DNA from: Amaurobius ferox | Lineage: Eukaryota; Arthropoda; Arachnida; Araneae; Amaurobiidae | DNA length: 64,000 nucleotides | Assembly (NCBI GenBank): GCA_951213105.1 | Contig: OX578136.1 | Location: 156,247,178-156,311,177, forward strand | Reading direction: 5' to 3' | Shown here: positions 31,280 through 42,829 of the stretch, one piece after another | Layout of the letters: every line of letters begins with the position of its first letter | Position numbering within the stretch: position 1 is the stretch's first letter | Position numbers and translations under genes: made by a program | The notes under the pieces: generated by a model | Database searches by the model: none | Told to the model about the DNA's origin: nothing | Seen by the model: only the letters and a program-made list of their open reading frames with translations

Positions 31280-33277
31280 AAACCCCTACCAATCTACTAC
31301 CTGAACCCGCTGTCTGCTGTACCGCATACAAGAGCTCGTACCGATTACTATAAGTGCTCTGAATTTGGTGCAAAAAGAGCAATGATAAAAATGTGTTGGA
31401 AACTTCTTGAGTCCACTGATAATAGCGGATTTAAATGATCTTAGTTGATTTCACAGCGTGAAAAGAATGCTTATTTCTCCATAGATTTTGTCAGGAAAAT
31501 ATCTGACAGGCCGGCAAAATCCCAATAATCTATTTTATTTACTTTTCTTAAGTGTTAAAATAACTTTTAACCAGTATCGTCTGCCTGTCTTTAATAGTTT
31601 CAAAAACAAACCATCGGAAAATTGTTTTTAAAACCACTAAATGATTTCTGTGCATCAATTCAATTTGTGAATAGCTCCAGGAGTCATAAATTTTGATGAT
31701 TAAATTAGCATAGAAAATGGACATTTGACAATTTATTTCGTTCTAAATTTGAACATTTAAGAATAAGATTTTTCTTTAGTTTGACTAAATGAAGTACTAA
31801 CACCATTTTTGTATCAATATTTTTGTTTTAATGTTCTAAACTTGTATGCTCAGCATGCCTGCTAATATAGAAATCGTGAGTTTCGTACGAATGAGAATTA
31901 ATGCATTACTGGTGGGATTATTTTTCTTAAAAACTTTATTACAGTTCATGTACAAAGATATAGAGAATTTCTGTTTATTTAGTTTTTTAACAAGATAAAT
32001 CAACTTAAATTTTTTTCAACTTTATTGCATTTGCATTATCTACTTTACTATGGACGGTGGAATTCACATTTGAAAATAAATTCAAAGTTCAATAATAAAT
32101 TTTAATATGTCGGAATGTTGTGTATTGGGAAACTCCTAAATGCATCAATAAAATGTTCTCATTCAAATACATGAGGAAATTTGTTAAATGTGTGTATTAA
32201 TTTAAATGTGTTTCATATATCCAACCAAATTTAAATATGCTTCCACTAAAATGTTTCAAAAATCTTATGGTTCCATTTGTACGTTTTTATGATTCATCAA
32301 TTTACATCTTCTGAAAAATTAGTTCTGACGATGCAGTCGTAAAATAAACGTCTATAAAATGTTTTTTACTTTATAAATTAGTTTACACTGCTCTTATTTG
32401 ATCAATGGTTTCACAAACGTACATGATTATTTTTATATAGAAATAACTTAACTCTAATTCTTTCCCATTAAATTTAGAGAAACATACGCGGATGGTATAT
32501 TATTTTAACATAAAATCGAATTACTAATTCTCATTTCCTATTGAATATTATGTGCTTATATATTTGTTTGACCACATGATATATTAACTATGTAAATTGA
32601 TTTTATGATTAAATAAAATCATTTTTATGCAACTTTGTAATTTTTATTTTAATGATCAGAAAATTTGGTTTATTGTAATGCACTTTGTACTTCTGTTATA
32701 GACGACTGGATTGAAATGTTGATTTCAAGTTTTAAATAGTTTTACATATTTTAATTTTACAGAAAATGCAGTAAACATTATGTCCCAAAACACTATTTAC
32801 CAAGAAAAAATATCTTAGCACCCCGATAAAGTATTCCGAAAACCAAGAAAGTTGGTTTACCAATCTCTCTCTGCCAAACAAACATACGACAAAAGTTTAG
32901 CTTTCAGGCAATATATATATCGCTTCTGACAGAAGTAGTTTTGTGAAGGTGCGCATACACGAGCGAAGACTCTGGCAAAGAAAAACAAGCGACAGGCGAT
33001 ATAGGTTGTTAGTAAGACAGCTCTAATTGCTCCCAGAACACCGCTATCCATCACCCTTGCACAGAAGTTGCGGTTCATTGGAGATGTAGCGTCCCTTAGG
33101 CAGCGATTCTATATCAAACAGCAGTATTGCAAGACGTCTGGCAGAGGCACGACAGTACTCACTTCAATTTCTAAAATATTTGCCATTAACTTACTTTCAT
33201 CAGTGATTCCATTTGCAACGCTTGCATTCGAATTCTATTTATTGTGTTGTTTCTAAACCCCATGGTCTAGGAATTTC
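31280..33277. other. AT-rich intergenic region
   Basis: I see no supported gene. ORF 32857-33078 (reverse) and 33068-33256 have no recognised motif; the latter overlaps the LINE fragment's flank. Confidence 0.5.
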
Positions 33278-33564
33278 CTAGCCCAAGTCCATAAGACCAT
33301 TACGAAGAATTCGCTCAACCACTAGTTATTATGCGTCTGAGAGCTGTCGCACAGATACATCCAGTCAGCAATATGATTGGGAGTAGCAGAAGAAGTAGAG
33401 CAAAGACAAGTTATGAAACATTTGACTCCACTCTCAAAATTCATATGTCTAGTATATCCGTTTCTGAGTCTTGCCAGAGCAGTCTGATGCTGTCTGGGAC
33501 CCTTAAACTCTGCATTTATTATGAAGCGCCAAACCCCCATTAGTGGAATGGTATGCTCCTCCAT
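33278..33564 (-). pseudogene. 3' end of a LINE (non-LTR retrotransposon) ORF2
   Basis: The minus-strand frame has RQHQTALARLRNGYTRHMNF, then GVKCFITCLCSTSSATPNHI, the Cys/His-containing segment at the end of ORF2 (after RNase H) in Jockey/CR1-like arthropod LINEs. After a frame break, a VERILRNGLMDLG end with TAG at 33278-33280 fits the usual '...NGLMDL' terminus. Only this 3' part remains, as 5'-truncated LINE copies usually show. The plus-strand ORF over it is a shadow. Confidence 0.68.
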
Positions 33565-33569
33565 CTACG

Positions 33570-35519
33570 AAGAACTTTGACAACGGCTGTTACTCGTCGT
33601 TTTACCTTTCATCTCACGTCTGCAAGGGACCAGCAAGGCAATATATTTTCACAGATGGATTGCCTCTGTTATGATTAACCCCATGGTATTTAAATTAATT
33701 AGTCTTTCTTGGTGAGCTAAATTTCCAAAACTGTCCCCAATCGAGTATATTTGAGACACGCTAAGTAGTCAATTGTAATTATTACCGAATATTAGGTATC
33801 TGGAAAAGCAGTTTCATAACGCATTGTCCACTTGCGACTGAATAACATAAGAGTTTTCATTGACGCTATGCCTATCGAGCTTTACGACATACTAATCTAG
33901 AACTGTTATGGTACAACTGTTTTTAAATATTAAAGAGTGTCCTGGATTTTATATTGTATTTATTTATGTCTTTATCCATGTTACCGGTGCTGAATTTCAT
34001 TCCGATCGAACTCTTGCATCTAAGTGATTCAATTTTTTTGTAAAAACATGGGATTATACAAATATTTAAATATATCACGCATGGCTATGGAGATATATTC
34101 CTTGCGTTAAATTTTACACAAGAATTCGCATGAAATCGTGCACACGGAAATACCACGAAACGTCTATAAGATATCGCAGCATTTTTAAAGTTGAATGGCA
34201 TCAATGAATAGCTTTATATGATATAGGAGAAAATAACTTAAATTCATCGAAATTTAAAATTAAGAATTTGAATTTCCGGAATTATTTTACAGCAATTTAG
34301 AAGTATATTGTTAAAACGAAGAGTTTCAATCATTAAATTACAACCGATGTATAATGTAGCAAGTCAGGTTCAGAAATCTAAGCTGGAGTTTACAAATTGG
34401 TCGTAACAGCTGAGTTAAATTAGCTTCAGCGGAATGGTGATTGAAATTCTAAGTTATTGCGAAAATTTTACACTCCAGAAATTTTCTATTAGGATAATAA
34501 TTAAATTCAACATCAAATGCTTTTGAACAGTTAATGAATGCATTCTCAAAAATCAGGTGGGATTTAAATCATTATTTGTTTAACGTATTATTTTAATGGT
34601 ATTTGCATCAATTATACTTATATCTTTAACCCGTATCGAATTCATCATTGTTAAGTCATGATTAGGAATTTATTAGAATAATCGTACAAACAGTCGATTT
34701 TCATTTAATTCGATTTAAAAGTTTTGCAGCAAGTTTGGAATTACAATATGCAGTGTGTTTTGCTGGTATTTTTCTTATGATGAATATATTGCAATTCACG
34801 TATTAATTCATATCGAAAGAAACTAGATTGAAAAAAAAAGTATATATGTTACTATAACAAAAGATTTTGAGGGAGGGTGGAAAATAACTTGTAAGATAAT
34901 TATAATAATTCTTTATAGGTATAGAGAGTAGTGTAGTAGAAAGCACGTATTGGCGCAATATATAGTTCGATCTTCGGCAGTGGACGAATGTTTTCACCCA
35001 CTGGAATTGGATATAATATTGTACAATGGCATCCGAAAACAAAGTGGCAGTGAGATTAGTTCCGGACTGCCTGCTTCCTAATTTTGAAAGGTGGAATATG
35101 TAAGATAATTCTAATTATTTCCTACAAGGACAGAGTGGTGCAGCACAGGAGGCAAAACAGTTATATCTTTAAGAGTTTTCGTTCATAAAAAAACAAACAA
35201 AAACCGTACTTTTGCAATTTATAGCCGGAAAAAAGGACCTGTTAATTATGACACTAGATATTTATTGGCTGCATTTATACTAAATATGGAACTTTATGGC
35301 AATGAACATCCAGGATGAATGCAAACCCAGATTATACTTTAAGTTCACACAGACCAAATCGTCCTGTTTCTAAACATGAAGTCTCCACGTTTAGAAACAG
35401 GATTCTAAACATGAAATCATCATATTTAGAAACAGGATTCTAAACATGATGTCATCATTTACCTAGACAAGTGTCATTTGTATAGTATAATGTATTAAAT
35501 CAATGGCAACAAATCATAG
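33570..35519. other. AT-rich region, possibly LINE remnants then intergenic
   Basis: 33570-33690 may belong to the upstream part of the LINE but is too degraded to read. The rest shows no gene. Near 35380-35460 a short duplicated phrase (TTTAGAAACAGGATTCTAAACATGA) occurs about twice. Confidence 0.4.
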
Positions 35520-35573
35520 ATTAAAAGGTCATTTAATAAAAACCATACTTTATGACGTACAAATATTAAAAAC

Positions 35574-35618
35574 GGCCAAAGCGCTTTCGGGTATCACCAT
35601 ACCCTTCATCAGTGGCTA
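35574..35618 (-). ncRNA. Hammerhead ribozyme-like motif 1 (Penelope terminal repeat)
   Basis: On the minus strand: AGCCA, the core CTGATGA (35606-35612 in reverse), a stem II of six perfect pairs GGGTAT/ATACCC with a 4-base loop, then the core GAAA (35585-35588). After that comes a palindromic AGCGCT, one unpaired U as cleavage position, and TGGCC pairing with the 5' AGCCA side as stem I. All conserved core positions are present. A short palindromic stem III implies that two copies would pair to form an active dimer. Confidence 0.72.
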
Positions 35619-35913
35619 TATAAAATCACCGTGCAAATAAGCTTATATACAGACCAAATCGTCAGACGAAATTTTTCATAAATCAATAACGGCATTATGA
35701 TAATTAAATTGTATTATAAACAGGATATTTAAGATTAAACGATTACAAAATTACATTAAATTGTATAATAAACAGGAAATTTAAGATTAGACAAGTATGA
35801 AATATAAATGTAAAAAAGAAAATGAAACATGTCCAAAATTCAGAAAAGCATGAATTACATCAAATGGAAACGTCACAGATAACTATGTAGAGGCTTGACA
35901 TCCATAGAGTCGA

Positions 35914-35974
35914 TTTCCCGGCCGTCCAAATGGTTGCTTAAATCTTCGGATGAGTCGGACGGTCTGGGTCTTCA
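35914..35974 (+). mobile_element. 61-bp mini-insertion with 14-bp target duplication
   Basis: It starts TTTCCCGGCCGTCC and ends GGACGGTCTGGGTCTTCA, the same ends as the 67-bp copy at 30964. The flanks ATCCATAGAGTCGA (35900-35913) and ATCCATAAAGTCGA (35975-35988) form a 14-bp duplication with one mismatch. Confidence 0.82.
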
Positions 35975-36267
35975 ATCCATAAAGTCGAGAACGAGTCGCC
36001 AAGCGTAACTTAAAATCTGCACATGATCAAAATTACAAATGGAATCACGGTACATATATATAAACAGGGATTCATAAAGAAGAATATTGCGGAGATTACT
36101 GTAACTAATTAAAAGGAAAGTAAATAATTAATTTGGCATCACGTCTGATGTTAAAATAGCAAAATTAAACAGACATCCATAACAGAAGGTCTTTATTTCA
36201 CTTCCTTAAGACGAGAACGAAAACAAACACTTCCTTAAGACGAGAACGAGTAAAAAAGTTTAAAAAA

Positions 36268-36312
36268 AGCCATAGCGCTTTCGAGCATAAGCATGTCCTT
36301 CATCAGTGCTTA
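36268..36312 (-). ncRNA. Hammerhead ribozyme-like motif 2
   Basis: The core CTGATGA (36300-36306 in reverse) and GAAA (36279-36282) are kept, and the palindrome AGCGCT follows. Stem II (GGACAT/ATGCTC) has one mismatch, and stem I is weaker than in the other two copies, so it is probably decayed. Confidence 0.6.
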
Positions 36313-36691
36313 AGACGTACAAAAGTTTAAAAAAGGCCCTTAAGACGTACATATTTATATTTACCGTGAGTCCGTTTGTAATTTTGACCCTGTTATGAAT
36401 TTGAGTTACGCTTGGCGACTCATTCTCGACTGCATGCAATTCAAGTCTCTGCAAAGTTATCTTTGACGTCTTCCTCTTTGGGATTATGCTTGATTGCAAC
36501 CCCCCCCCCCCTTTTTTCGATTTCTGTAATTAAATTGTAATTTAATATGCTGTTCTTTTGTTGTTAAAATTTTTGAAAAATTGTTTGCGGTTCATCCTTG
36601 TCTAAACGTAGATTCTTTTGTAAATTGTATTTATGTAAATTTTGTCACTATATCTGGTCTATATATGAACGATTCAAACTTTATTTCCGTG

Positions 36692-36736
36692 TAGCCGCTG
36701 ATGAAGGGCATGCTTATGCTCGAAAGTGCTATGGCC
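36692..36736 (+). ncRNA. Hammerhead ribozyme-like motif 3 (opposite strand)
   Basis: On the plus strand: AGCCG, CTGATGA (36698-36704), stem II GGGCAT/ATGCTC with GCTT loop (five canonical pairs and one G-U), GAAA (36722-36725), AGTGCT, A as the likely cleavage base, then TGGCC pairing back to the 5' side. It lies in the inverted half of the Penelope terminal repeat, so it faces the other way from motifs 1 and 2. Confidence 0.7.
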
Positions 36737-36807
36737 TTTTTTAAACTTTTGTACGTTTGAAGGAAGTGAAATAAAGACCTTCTGTTATGGATGTGTGTTT
36801 AATTTTG

Positions 36808-37158
36808 TTATAAAAGGAAAGTTTTTTCAAAAAAGGGTTGAAAGTTATCATTAACAACACATTGGGCAAGAGCCGTAAAAACTTTACCATTCTGGACGTC
36901 ACGAGCATGTTCAGCTAAACGGATACCGACAGTGCGTTTAGTACTACCAATATAGAACTTGCATTCATTATCAGGAGTTAAAAGGGGTATAACGTACACC
37001 GCAGCATGGCTTTTAAAGTTACATATCTCTATTCTAAATATTCGTACGTATGCGATTGAATAAAGTAGTAATATTCGTGTAAGCAGGTTTAAACTTAAAT
37101 TCATGGCAAAATTGAATGAGAGGACGAAAAATTGTCGGGTGTGTGATATGGAAGACAA
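36808..37158 (-). pseudogene. Penelope GIY-YIG endonuclease domain remnant
   Basis: The minus-strand frame contains AVYVIPLLTPDNECKFYIGS followed by TKRTVGIRLAEHA and a further helix. This is the GIY-YIG nuclease pattern (x-V-Y ... Y-I-G-S-T ... R ... E-H) found at the C-terminal end of Penelope proteins, where it nicks target DNA. The first Gly-Ile of the motif is replaced by Ala-Val. The upstream residues of this frame (to 37158) are in the wrong frame relative to the RT part, so a frame break lies near 37100. The end (FFEKTFLL) is close to the start of the terminal repeat. Confidence 0.75.
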
Positions 37159-37484
37159 GATTTATACGGTATAAGGTCAACAACAGCAACAAGTTTAGTA
37201 TTAGATTGAATAAATTTACGTCGAATATGAGCGATCAATTTATAAACAAACTCAAAGGAATAAACAGCATCATGACCAAGATTAAAGATAAAGATAATTT
37301 CATTAGTTAAAGCCGAAATAGAGGAGCAAACATTAAGGGCACGATTACAATAACCGTTAAAGGAAGCTTTTTTAGAGAATATAGGATAAGATGAATTAGC
37401 AGGGATACAAGAGTTAGTAAAATTGGGTTTAAGAAAAATGGAGGTATGGAAACCAAGAGAGTTACGGGAAACAAGAACATTTAA
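37101..37484 (-). pseudogene. Penelope RT thumb/linker region (segment after H2 insertion)
   Basis: It has LNVLVSRNSLGFHTSIFLKP, then NSCIPANSSYPIFSKKASFN and GYCNRALNVCSS, the segment that follows the catalytic Asp-Asp in Penelope RTs. The upstream part of the same protein lies at 38796-39335, on the other side of the H2 element. The plus-strand ORF at 37116-37310 is a shadow. Confidence 0.75.
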
Positions 37485-38795
37485 CAAGAAAGATCAATCA
37501 TGCTTAAAGCATTGATTATGAAACACTTTCCAACTTCAATGCAATTTTATTTAAACAAGTCTAAAATGCAATACATTCCTCGGTAATATTTTGAAACTTA
37601 TCACAATACTGCATTAATTTATTATATTTGAAAACTTAAACCTTCATCGAAAAAAATGAACTTCATTCAAATGACGGCATTGAAATATAAATTGCCTGGT
37701 TTAAACATCTCTAAAATGTTATACATTCTTCGGTAATAGTTTTAGAATTATCATAATACTACGATAATTTATTATATTTGAAAACTTCATGAGAAAACAA
37801 CTGAAATTAATTCAAATGACGTCATAGAAAAAATAACACGCCTGGATCTCTCTATAAAAACAGGATTTCATTCATAACTTTCTCCCATTCATTTCATTCA
37901 TCACAATACTATAATAATTTATTTTATTTAAACATTTTGTTTAAGACCATGGAGCTACAAAAAATTAAGCTCTATGCTTGAAACTTCATCAAAAAAAATC
38001 GTCCTTCTCTTTATGAAATCAATTAATATTTCACTCATATCAGCCATGCAGACTCCATGGACTACATTATTTTGTGTTAAAAAAATACAGGAATTCTAAT
38101 ACAACTCATTCTATATATTTTGCTGTTTACATTTTACATAGAGGAAAAATAGGCTTAGTTGTAGAAATAATCAAATTTAGATGAGCATTTTAACTCAAAT
38201 ATATTGTCATTGCGTTGTTTCAGTATGTAGATAGATGCACAGAATTTCAGCAAAAATAAAGTAGTTTTAGGACGGATACAACACTCAATATGAATTAAAA
38301 AGAACTTAAAAAAATCACGATTTTGAAACAAGATGGATGTCATATATCATTTTGAAGTGGGTCATGTGATCGTTTCATATCATGGTCACGTGATCGCTTC
38401 ATATAAGAGGTGTAATTATTATTTTAATTTTTATATAAAAAACTACTGAATATATTTCGCTGAATTTTTTTTATATATTTTATGGAACAATTTGAATATT
38501 ACCTAAAATTTTCGAAGCTATTTGTGAATTTTAAATCCGCTTAAAAAATGTTTGAAAAATTAGGTCCCATAGGGCTCAATGTATTTCATTTTTTCGACCC
38601 GGGTTCAATCCAAAACTAATTGGGTGATATTAATCATTTACATTCCCATAGGTTCTACAGACCGTCTGAACAACATACTAAAATTTCATTTTGATTAAGT
38701 CATTTTTACGGCAGTTATCGTGCTACAGACAGACAGACAGACAGACAGAATGAACAAAGTCATAAACACTTTTCAACTTTGTTGTAAAGAGTTAA
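37485..38795 (-). mobile_element. H2-family element inserted in the Penelope RT
   Basis: It has the same structure as the copy at 8842-10147: in its own orientation TTAACTCTTTACAAC start, (TCTG)n tract (38726-38748), 1.3-kb body, hairpin and CTTG end at 37485. Removing 37485-38795 leaves the flanks joined within one run of A's (T's on the coding strand), with the RT reading frame continuous and no target duplication. Confidence 0.82.
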
Positions 38796-39335
38796 AAACG
38801 GTAAAGAAAATTTAGACTCATGCTCAACGGTAAAATTGATAGAGGGGTAAAAGTCATTAACTTTATCCCAAAGTTTAAGAAGACCATTTAAATCATGATC
38901 CCAAATTATAAAAACATCATCAACATTGAGCCACGAATGAAAAGCATTAAAAAAAGGCAAAATCTCGTTCTCGGGCTCCTGCAAAACAGCTTCAGCAAAA
39001 ATGCCCGATATAGGGCTACCCATATGCGCACCAGATGTTTGTAAGTAAATACTGTCGCGGAAACCAAAGTAATTAGTCTACGCAACAATGTTCAATGCAG
39101 AAGTTATTGCTTCCACAGAGGAAATCTTATTATAGCCAAACACTTCGAAGTCAAAATTATATCAATAGCATTACTAACAGAAACACTAGGAAATAAAGAA
39201 ACAAAGTCAAAACTGTGGAACATGGTATTTGGAACAAAATTAGTATTAAACAGAATTTCAATGAAATTTTTAGTAGAGCTAATAGAATAACTACGATTAT
39301 TAAAAAACGGTTTAAGAAAATAAGCTAGCGCTTTT
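38796..39335 (-). pseudogene. Penelope reverse transcriptase core remnant
   Basis: The reading includes SFDFVSLFPSVSVSNAI (RT motif A, with the first catalytic Asp). After a frame break and an in-frame stop come YLQTSGAHMGSPISGIFAEA (the Q-T-S-G/G-S-P-x-S block), then WLNVDDVFIIWDHD with the Asp-Asp catalytic pair. The order is that of Penelope RTs. The residue before Val-Asp-Asp is Asn where Tyr is usual. Upstream of about 39335 similarity ends, so the copy is 5'-truncated. Confidence 0.78.
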
Positions 39336-39925
39336 TATAAAAAATAAGTTTACAAAAAAATAAGTTTTTCTAAAATATAGTTACATTTAGAAACAATATA
39401 TATAGTATGTATACTACATGTATAGTATACTATGTAAACATTATTATTTTTATTTTTTTAGTTATATGTGCTTAATCTGAATCAATTTAGATGAATTTAT
39501 ATGGCGTTGAATAGTAAAATAAGAAATGCTTTTTAAATGAATAATTTAGTGTATCTTTATTTTCATCATTTTGTGTTTTGCTACTCTTCACATTATGCAT
39601 GTTTATATTTTTTTTCTGCCAAACGTGTAGTTTCCAATCGGACGAAATAAATAGCGCCTAAATGTCGACAAATGCGCCAACGGGGATCAATAAATTGCAG
39701 AAGTGTCAAACATGTTTTCATTTTTTTTTCAAGTGAGATAGCCATACATCAGTGACGCTGACGAATTCGCTGCATTCAGATAATTTATGTTAATATATAG
39801 TGCATAATTTTTTACTCGTTACATGTATAGTATGGTGTGCTAAAAGTCCAACATTAAAAAATGTGTGATGTCCCTAGTCATAAATTGTTCCATTGGGGCG
39901 GAATAGTGTCTCTGTCATGTTTTTT
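39336..39925. other. AT-rich non-coding region
   Basis: No supported gene. It contains short TATA-rich simple sequence near 39398-39440. Confidence 0.5.
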
Positions 39926-40114
39926 ACTTTCCTCATATACATATAATGTATAAGGAAAGTATTGTGACGGGGTCAAAAATTCGAATTTGAGTTTTCGGCG
40001 GGAGAGCACGTTTCAAGCATCCTTAAACACGAATCAGACGTTTTTGAGATAATGTCTGTGTGTGTGTGTGAAAGTATGTGTGTGTGTGAAAGTATGTGTG
40101 TGTGAAAGTATGTG

Positions 40115-40163
<49 letters not shown>

Positions 40164-40570
40164 ATATGTGTGTGTGTGTGTCGGTAAATCTGTAGAGACG
40201 ATAACTGACGAACGAATGGAAAAAATACTTCGAGCAACACTTTTTATTTGAACGTTGATGTTCAGTTATCTGATATAAGAATAACTTATTTCTCCGTCCA
40301 TAACACTTGACGAGATTTTGGCGATTAATTTGGCGGAATGTAGCCAACTTGACGAGTTTTTAAATGTTGATAAATTAACGAAAATCTCGCCAAATGACGC
40401 CAAATGGATTAAAATGACGCTAAATCAATAAAAATAACGACTAATTGACGAAAATTTAATATCTTGGAAAGAATATAAATATCTACTATAAGAATAACCT
40501 ATTTTTGTACTGTAAAAGTAGTAAATTCAATGCATTATATAAGGAAAATCATGTGCTGCCCACATCAGAT
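39926..40570 (+). mobile_element. H1-family element, internally deleted
   Basis: The 5' inverted pair TTACTTTCC...GGAAAGTA lies at 39926-39961. Then come GACGGGGTC, a long (TG)n tract (40056-40180), GATAACTGACGAACGAATGG, a direct jump to the AACGTTGATG... 3' half, and the 3' hairpin end CATGTGCTGCCCACATCAGAT (to 40570). At 645 bp it lacks about 300 bp of the usual middle. The threonine-histidine-rich ORFs here are translations of the microsatellite. Confidence 0.72.
40056..40180. repeat. (TG)n microsatellite with GAAAGTA interruptions
   Basis: A TG dinucleotide tract internal to the H1 copy, with repeated TGAAAGTATG phrases. Confidence 0.92.
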
Positions 40571-40797
40571 TTTTGTATTGTTTTAGTATAAGAACTGAGG
40601 ATTGGGGGGGGGGAGGTTAAGAGGGATCACTAATGATTTTCACTTTTATTTCTGGAAACGAGACTTCTGGTTTTTCTGAAAATTCCTCTTTTTTTCCGGA
40701 CGAAGAGTGAAAAATAGAATATAAATGCTTAACAGTTTCATCGAAAATCAACTGTACATTCTGTTTGCTAACAAATGCTTTGCAAAGTCTGAGCCTT

Positions 40798-41441
40798 TAA
40801 CTTATATTAAGTTGGCCATTTATTCTACCCTGTTGGGGTGTCATTTTAAAGTACTTCGATCTATTCGGCCGTCAGTGTTAGTGACCTAACGCCAAATCTT
40901 AGATTAAGTGATATAAATGCCTTACGGTCAGGGGCAATAACTCACTCATTCAGGATTTTAACAGAAACAGATTTATTGTACATACAATAGTAATACAGCA
41001 GCTGGCTGCATAAAATAAAGAAATACATGTATCAGAATGTCAGTATTGCATATTCCCGCAATATAAATTAAAGATCAGCATTGAATTTCGACAGTCCCTG
41101 ATAATAGAACTGATTATATGCTATCTGCCGACTGGAACATAACTGGCCGCTTCTTACCAAATTGCAACCGAGGACATAGATATCTTGTGTTAGACAACTA
41201 ATGGGTACTCTGTCCTTCCGACCGTCGTTATACCAAAACTAATAACATGCATTTTCAAACTCCTTCGCACTCACACAACGACTGCGGCTCGTAACTACTT
41301 CCTTCCAATTGACCCGACTTATAGCGACTTCCTTCACTCTCTTATTCACGGTCAGAAACTTGTCCTGAGGATCTGTAGCACCGCATAATGTTACTTGGCT
41401 CGGCGATTGGTCTTCATAACAGAACCAGTCATAAGTTGCTA
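40798..41441. repeat. Dispersed repeat R3, copy 2 (no SINE)
   Basis: It is homologous over its length to 4688-5608 and lacks the SINE there. Landmarks are ACCCTGTTGGGGTGTCATTT, AACAGATTTATTGTACATAC, GGCTGCATAAAATA and TTACTTGGCTCGGC. It may be a solo LTR on the minus strand; the ends are undefined. Confidence 0.6.
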
Positions 41442-41910
41442 ATTGGTGTTACCTTGGTGTTACTGAATATACGCGCTTTAATAAATTTTAGTTTATAATT
41501 TATATCTAAATAATTATGAGCTTGATTTGGAATTGTGTAATTACTACTTCCAAATGATATTTAGTCTATATCAAGAAAATTTGCAATAAAGTCGAAATTT
41601 TTTAAGTAATTTCAAGAAATGCGTTCACAGTTGAGGAAAATAAATACAGCTGTTTTCAGGCTCCAATTTTAAATAGCTGGTAACTAATGTAATAAAATAA
41701 ATTGGGCTTAGCACTGTCTTTTGTGGATTTGGCATTTCTTTTACCGATTTTTCAGAAGAATCGGTTAAATGTAGAAGATAATTTCCGTTAAAGAAATTGT
41801 CAGAAAATTGTTTATCCTCTTTATATATACTTATTAAAAATTTTTATTTTCATCAATTGTGCTGAAAGAATAACGATTTGTTTAAAAATGCAAGAGATAG
41901 ATAAAAAAAA

Positions 41911-42819
41911 ATCTGATGTGGGCAATACATGACTTTCCTTATATAATGCAATGAATTTATTAATTTTACAGTTAAAAAAATGTTATTCTTATAGTAGATA
42001 CTTATATGCTTTCCAAGATATTGAATTTTCTTCAATGAGTCGTCATTTTTATCAATTTGGCGAGATCTTTGTTAATTTGGCAACAATTAAAAATGTCGCC
42101 AAATTAGCGACATTCCGCCAAATTCGTCACCAAAATATCGCCAAGCGTTATGGACGTAGAAATAAGTTATTCTTACATCAGGTAAATGACTATTGGTGTT
42201 CAAATACAAAAGTATTACTCAAAGTGTCTTTTTTCATGACTGGAACGAGCTAGATCCACGAGAATAATGTCACCAAATTTATCGTATGGCATTACATATG
42301 AAAAGTGAACATGTTCCTCAATAGGAAATATATTTTTTTTTATTTTATATAACTTTTTGATAATTTTTTTTTAAAATGTGAAATATCTCGAGAACGGTTC
42401 ATGTTAGCGTTCTAAAATTTCTGTCAATCGTTTTCTAATGAAAAATTACATAAAAAGTGTCTATTTGCGTAACTTTATTAACGGTTTTGATTTTTTGACG
42501 ATTTTTTCAAAATTTCACTCGAAAATTTAGGGGGGTTCCGAACATTTAATTGCGTATAAAAACAATAGGCTTCTAGTGTTTACGGAGTGATTTTTGTACC
42601 AAATTTCGCTCGAATCGGGCCAGTCGTTCGTCAGTTATCGTCTCCACAGACTCACTGACACACACACACACACACATACTTTCACACACGCAGACCTCAC
42701 TACAAAAATGTGTGATTCGTGATCAGGGATGCTTGGAACGTTCTCTCCCGTCGAAAGCTCGAATTCGAATTTTCGAACCCGTCACAATACTTTCCTTATA
42801 CATTATATAAGGAAAGTAA
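41911..42819 (-). mobile_element. H1-family element (reverse), near full length
   Basis: It runs from the ATCTGATGTGGGCAATACAT end at 41911 to CTTTCCTTATACATTATATA at about 42791-42810, the 5' terminal inverted pair. The CA microsatellite is at 42660-42676. Organisation is as in the copy at 7590. Confidence 0.78.
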
Positions 42820-42829
42820 TAATATTGAT

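Larger units (their letters stand above)
35520..39335 (-). mobile_element. Penelope-like retroelement, 5'-truncated and inactive
   Basis: It is on the minus strand: RT core remnant at 38796-39335, RT end and linker at 37101-37484, GIY-YIG endonuclease region at 36808-37100. Then terminal-repeat sequence with hammerhead-like motifs runs to about 35520. An H2 element splits the RT part (37485-38795), and a 61-bp mini-insertion lies at 35914-35974. The terminal region includes an inverted pair: 36163-36330 matches 36670-36800 in reverse complement (shared AACAGAAGGTCTTTATTTCA). Inverted partial terminal repeats are known for Penelope elements. Confidence 0.78.

Noticed and set aside
32857..33256. 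Short ORFs near the LINE fragment
   Set aside because: They have no RT, endonuclease or RNase H motif, and the LINE reading frame ends at 33278 on the minus strand.
39973..40347. 124-codon reverse ORF rich in His-Thr
   Set aside because: It is a translation of the (TG)n tract inside an H1 copy, not a protein gene.
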